A stretch of 6,089 bases of DNA, from the NCBI GenBank assembly GCA_038325105.1, contig JBBQIR010000102.1:1-6089 (forward strand). The letters run 5' to 3'. Positions 5,432 through 6,089 of the stretch are shown here, piece after piece. The position numbers and the translations under genes were made by a program. This DNA is from WSXY01 sp038325105 (lineage in GTDB: Bacteria; Actinomycetota; Coriobacteriia; Anaerosomatales; Anaerosomataceae). Each line of letters opens with the position of its first letter. Position 1 is the stretch's first letter. The notes below the pieces were generated by a model, which was not told where the DNA came from, made no database searches, and saw nothing but the letters and a program-made list of their open reading frames with translations.

Positions 5432-5489
5432 GCTCTGAACTGACGGTTTCATCCGTCCAGACGCCGCAGAAGCGTTAGTTGAGAGCCAC
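5429..5489. terminator. Long interrupted inverted repeat between convergent genes, likely bidirectional terminator
   Basis: GTGGCTCT (5429-5436) pairs with AGAGCCAC (5482-5489); after one G-G mismatch, AACTGACG (5438-5445) pairs with CGTTAGTT (5473-5480) with one G-U pair. The 27-base interior can hold an alternative smaller hairpin, GACGG (5442-5446) with CCGTC (5453-5457). It lies between the carboxylase stop (5374) and the stop of the minus-strand gene (5498), the expected place for a shared terminator. Its shape, inverted ends around a short core, would also fit a very small relic element. Confidence 0.55.
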
Positions 5490-5497
5490 CGGAGCGT

Positions 5498-6088
5498 TCA
5501 GGCGGTCTGACGCCGGGCACTCGCGGGAGTCCACAGCGACCCAAGGCGCTCGCGTTCCCGCCAGTAGTCGGGCGGCGCGAACGCGATGGGGATGCCGACC
5601 GCCTGAAGTCGCGCGACCTCGGCGGCGACCCTGGCCGGCATCGCGACGCCGGGAAGCGCGCGAAGCTCGGCGGTGACCCCGCTCGGCCAGCCGGCACCGA
5701 GCTGGGCGTAACGCCTTGTAGCGCGGTCGAGGCGGGCGAGCATGACGCTGGCGTCACCGGCCACCTCGACCGTGCCCCATCGCGCGACGCCGAACCCGAG
5801 GTCCTCCAACCACTCGTGGCGCCGCTTCTCGTCCCAGTGCGCCTTGGCGATGTCATCGCGCTTGCGGTACTTGCCCTCACCGTCGGGTTCGCCGATCACG
5901 CCGAGCTCGGCCCACAACTCGTCGACGCGGGCCTCGCGTGAGCCCGCGATCAGCGTGACGTTGCACAAAGGTCCGGGCAGCCCCGCCTCGATCCCCCGCC
6001 CGCGCGACAGCGACTCGAGCCATGACTCAGACCACGGGTCGGCCAGACCGATCGCTCGCCGTGCCCGCTCTCGGTGCGTGGCGACCGG
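5498..6088 (-). CDS. DUF559/Vsr-like PD-(D/E)XK endonuclease-fold protein (C-terminal part, runs off right edge)
   Basis: The frame stays open from the right edge of the window to a TGA at 5498-5500, giving 196 visible residues; the true start is outside, and an internal TTG at 5966-5968 is not needed. Numbering from the edge, the sequence matches the pattern of actinobacterial DUF559 proteins: GLADPWSESWLESLSR (14-29) with the acidic helix residues E21 and E25, then ARVDELW (53-59), GVIGEPDGEGKY (63-74), and EKRRHEWLEDLGFGVARWG further on. D56, E67, D69 and K73 are candidates for a PD-(D/E)XK-like metal site, so the fold may be active. Family members are usually about 300 residues, often with an N-terminal helix-turn-helix related to AbiEi-type antitoxins; that part would lie beyond the window. 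The biological role of these proteins is poorly known. It is convergent with the acyl-CoA operon and not obviously related to it. Confidence 0.78.
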   Translation of the reverse strand, partial: PVATHRERARRAIGLADPWSESWLESLSRGRGIEAGLPGPLCNVTLIAGSREARVDELWAELGVIGEPDGEGKYRKRDDIAKAHWDEKRRHEWLEDLGFGVARWGTVEVAGDASVMLARLDRATRRYAQLGAGWPSGVTAELRALPGVAMPARVAAEVARLQAVGIPIAFAPPDYWRERERLGSLWTPASARRQTA

Positions 6089-6089
6089 C

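Noticed and set aside
5449..5880. Minus-strand frame overlapping the DUF559-like gene
   Set aside because: The other frame continues open to the window edge and carries the DUF559 motifs; this one gives serine/arginine-rich sequence without motifs.
1..6089. CRISPR array, tRNA, rRNA, or transposase
   Set aside because: No regularly spaced repeats, no cloverleaf-like or rRNA sequence, and no recombinase or transposase motifs were seen on either strand.

Overview
The window is high-GC DNA with strong G/C bias at third codon positions, 4-base start/stop overlap in one operon, GTG/ATG starts and several genes without a clear ribosome-binding site. This fits a chromosomal segment of an actinobacterium; the species cannot be named from the sequence.

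Layout, left to right. (1) At the left edge, on the minus strand, lies the N-terminal part of a MerR-family regulator of the LiuR type, the family that controls branched-chain amino acid / isovalerate catabolism in other bacteria. (2) A near-palindromic operator, TTGACGTAAACGTCAA (284-299), sits just upstream of it. (3) Rightward follow a 215-residue protein of unknown function (352-999) and a higBA-type toxin-antitoxin pair: a 97-residue HigB/RelE-like toxin (1065-1358) and an unusually long 356-residue antitoxin-like protein (1388-2458) that joins a HigA-type helix-turn-helix to an ImmA/IrrE zinc metallopeptidase domain (HELGH). (4) A 256-base gap (2459-2714) carries two hairpins and a second, identical copy of the operator, preceded by extra TTGACG half-sites. 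(5) A translationally coupled pair follows: an acyl-CoA dehydrogenase (2715-3905) and an acyl-CoA carboxylase carboxyltransferase (beta) subunit (3902-5374). (6) A convergent intergenic region (5375-5497) contains a 12-base direct repeat and a long interrupted inverted repeat suited to two-way termination. (7) At the right edge, on the minus strand, is the C-terminal part of a DUF559/Vsr-like PD-(D/E)XK protein.

How the parts fit. The regulator, the shared 16-base operator and the dehydrogenase-carboxylase pair make a small acyl-CoA catabolic regulon resembling the core of liu (leucine/isovalerate) operons. Active-site details argue against a simple isovaleryl-CoA dehydrogenase plus methylcrotonyl-CoA carboxylase assignment, and no biotin carboxylase subunit is encoded here. 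The unknown gene and the higBA unit, which is lower in GC, lie between the two operator copies. The simplest reading, which is inference, is that a compact divergent regulator/operon promoter was split by about 2.3 kb of acquired DNA. The alternative is that the unknown gene is itself a regulon member read from the first operator.
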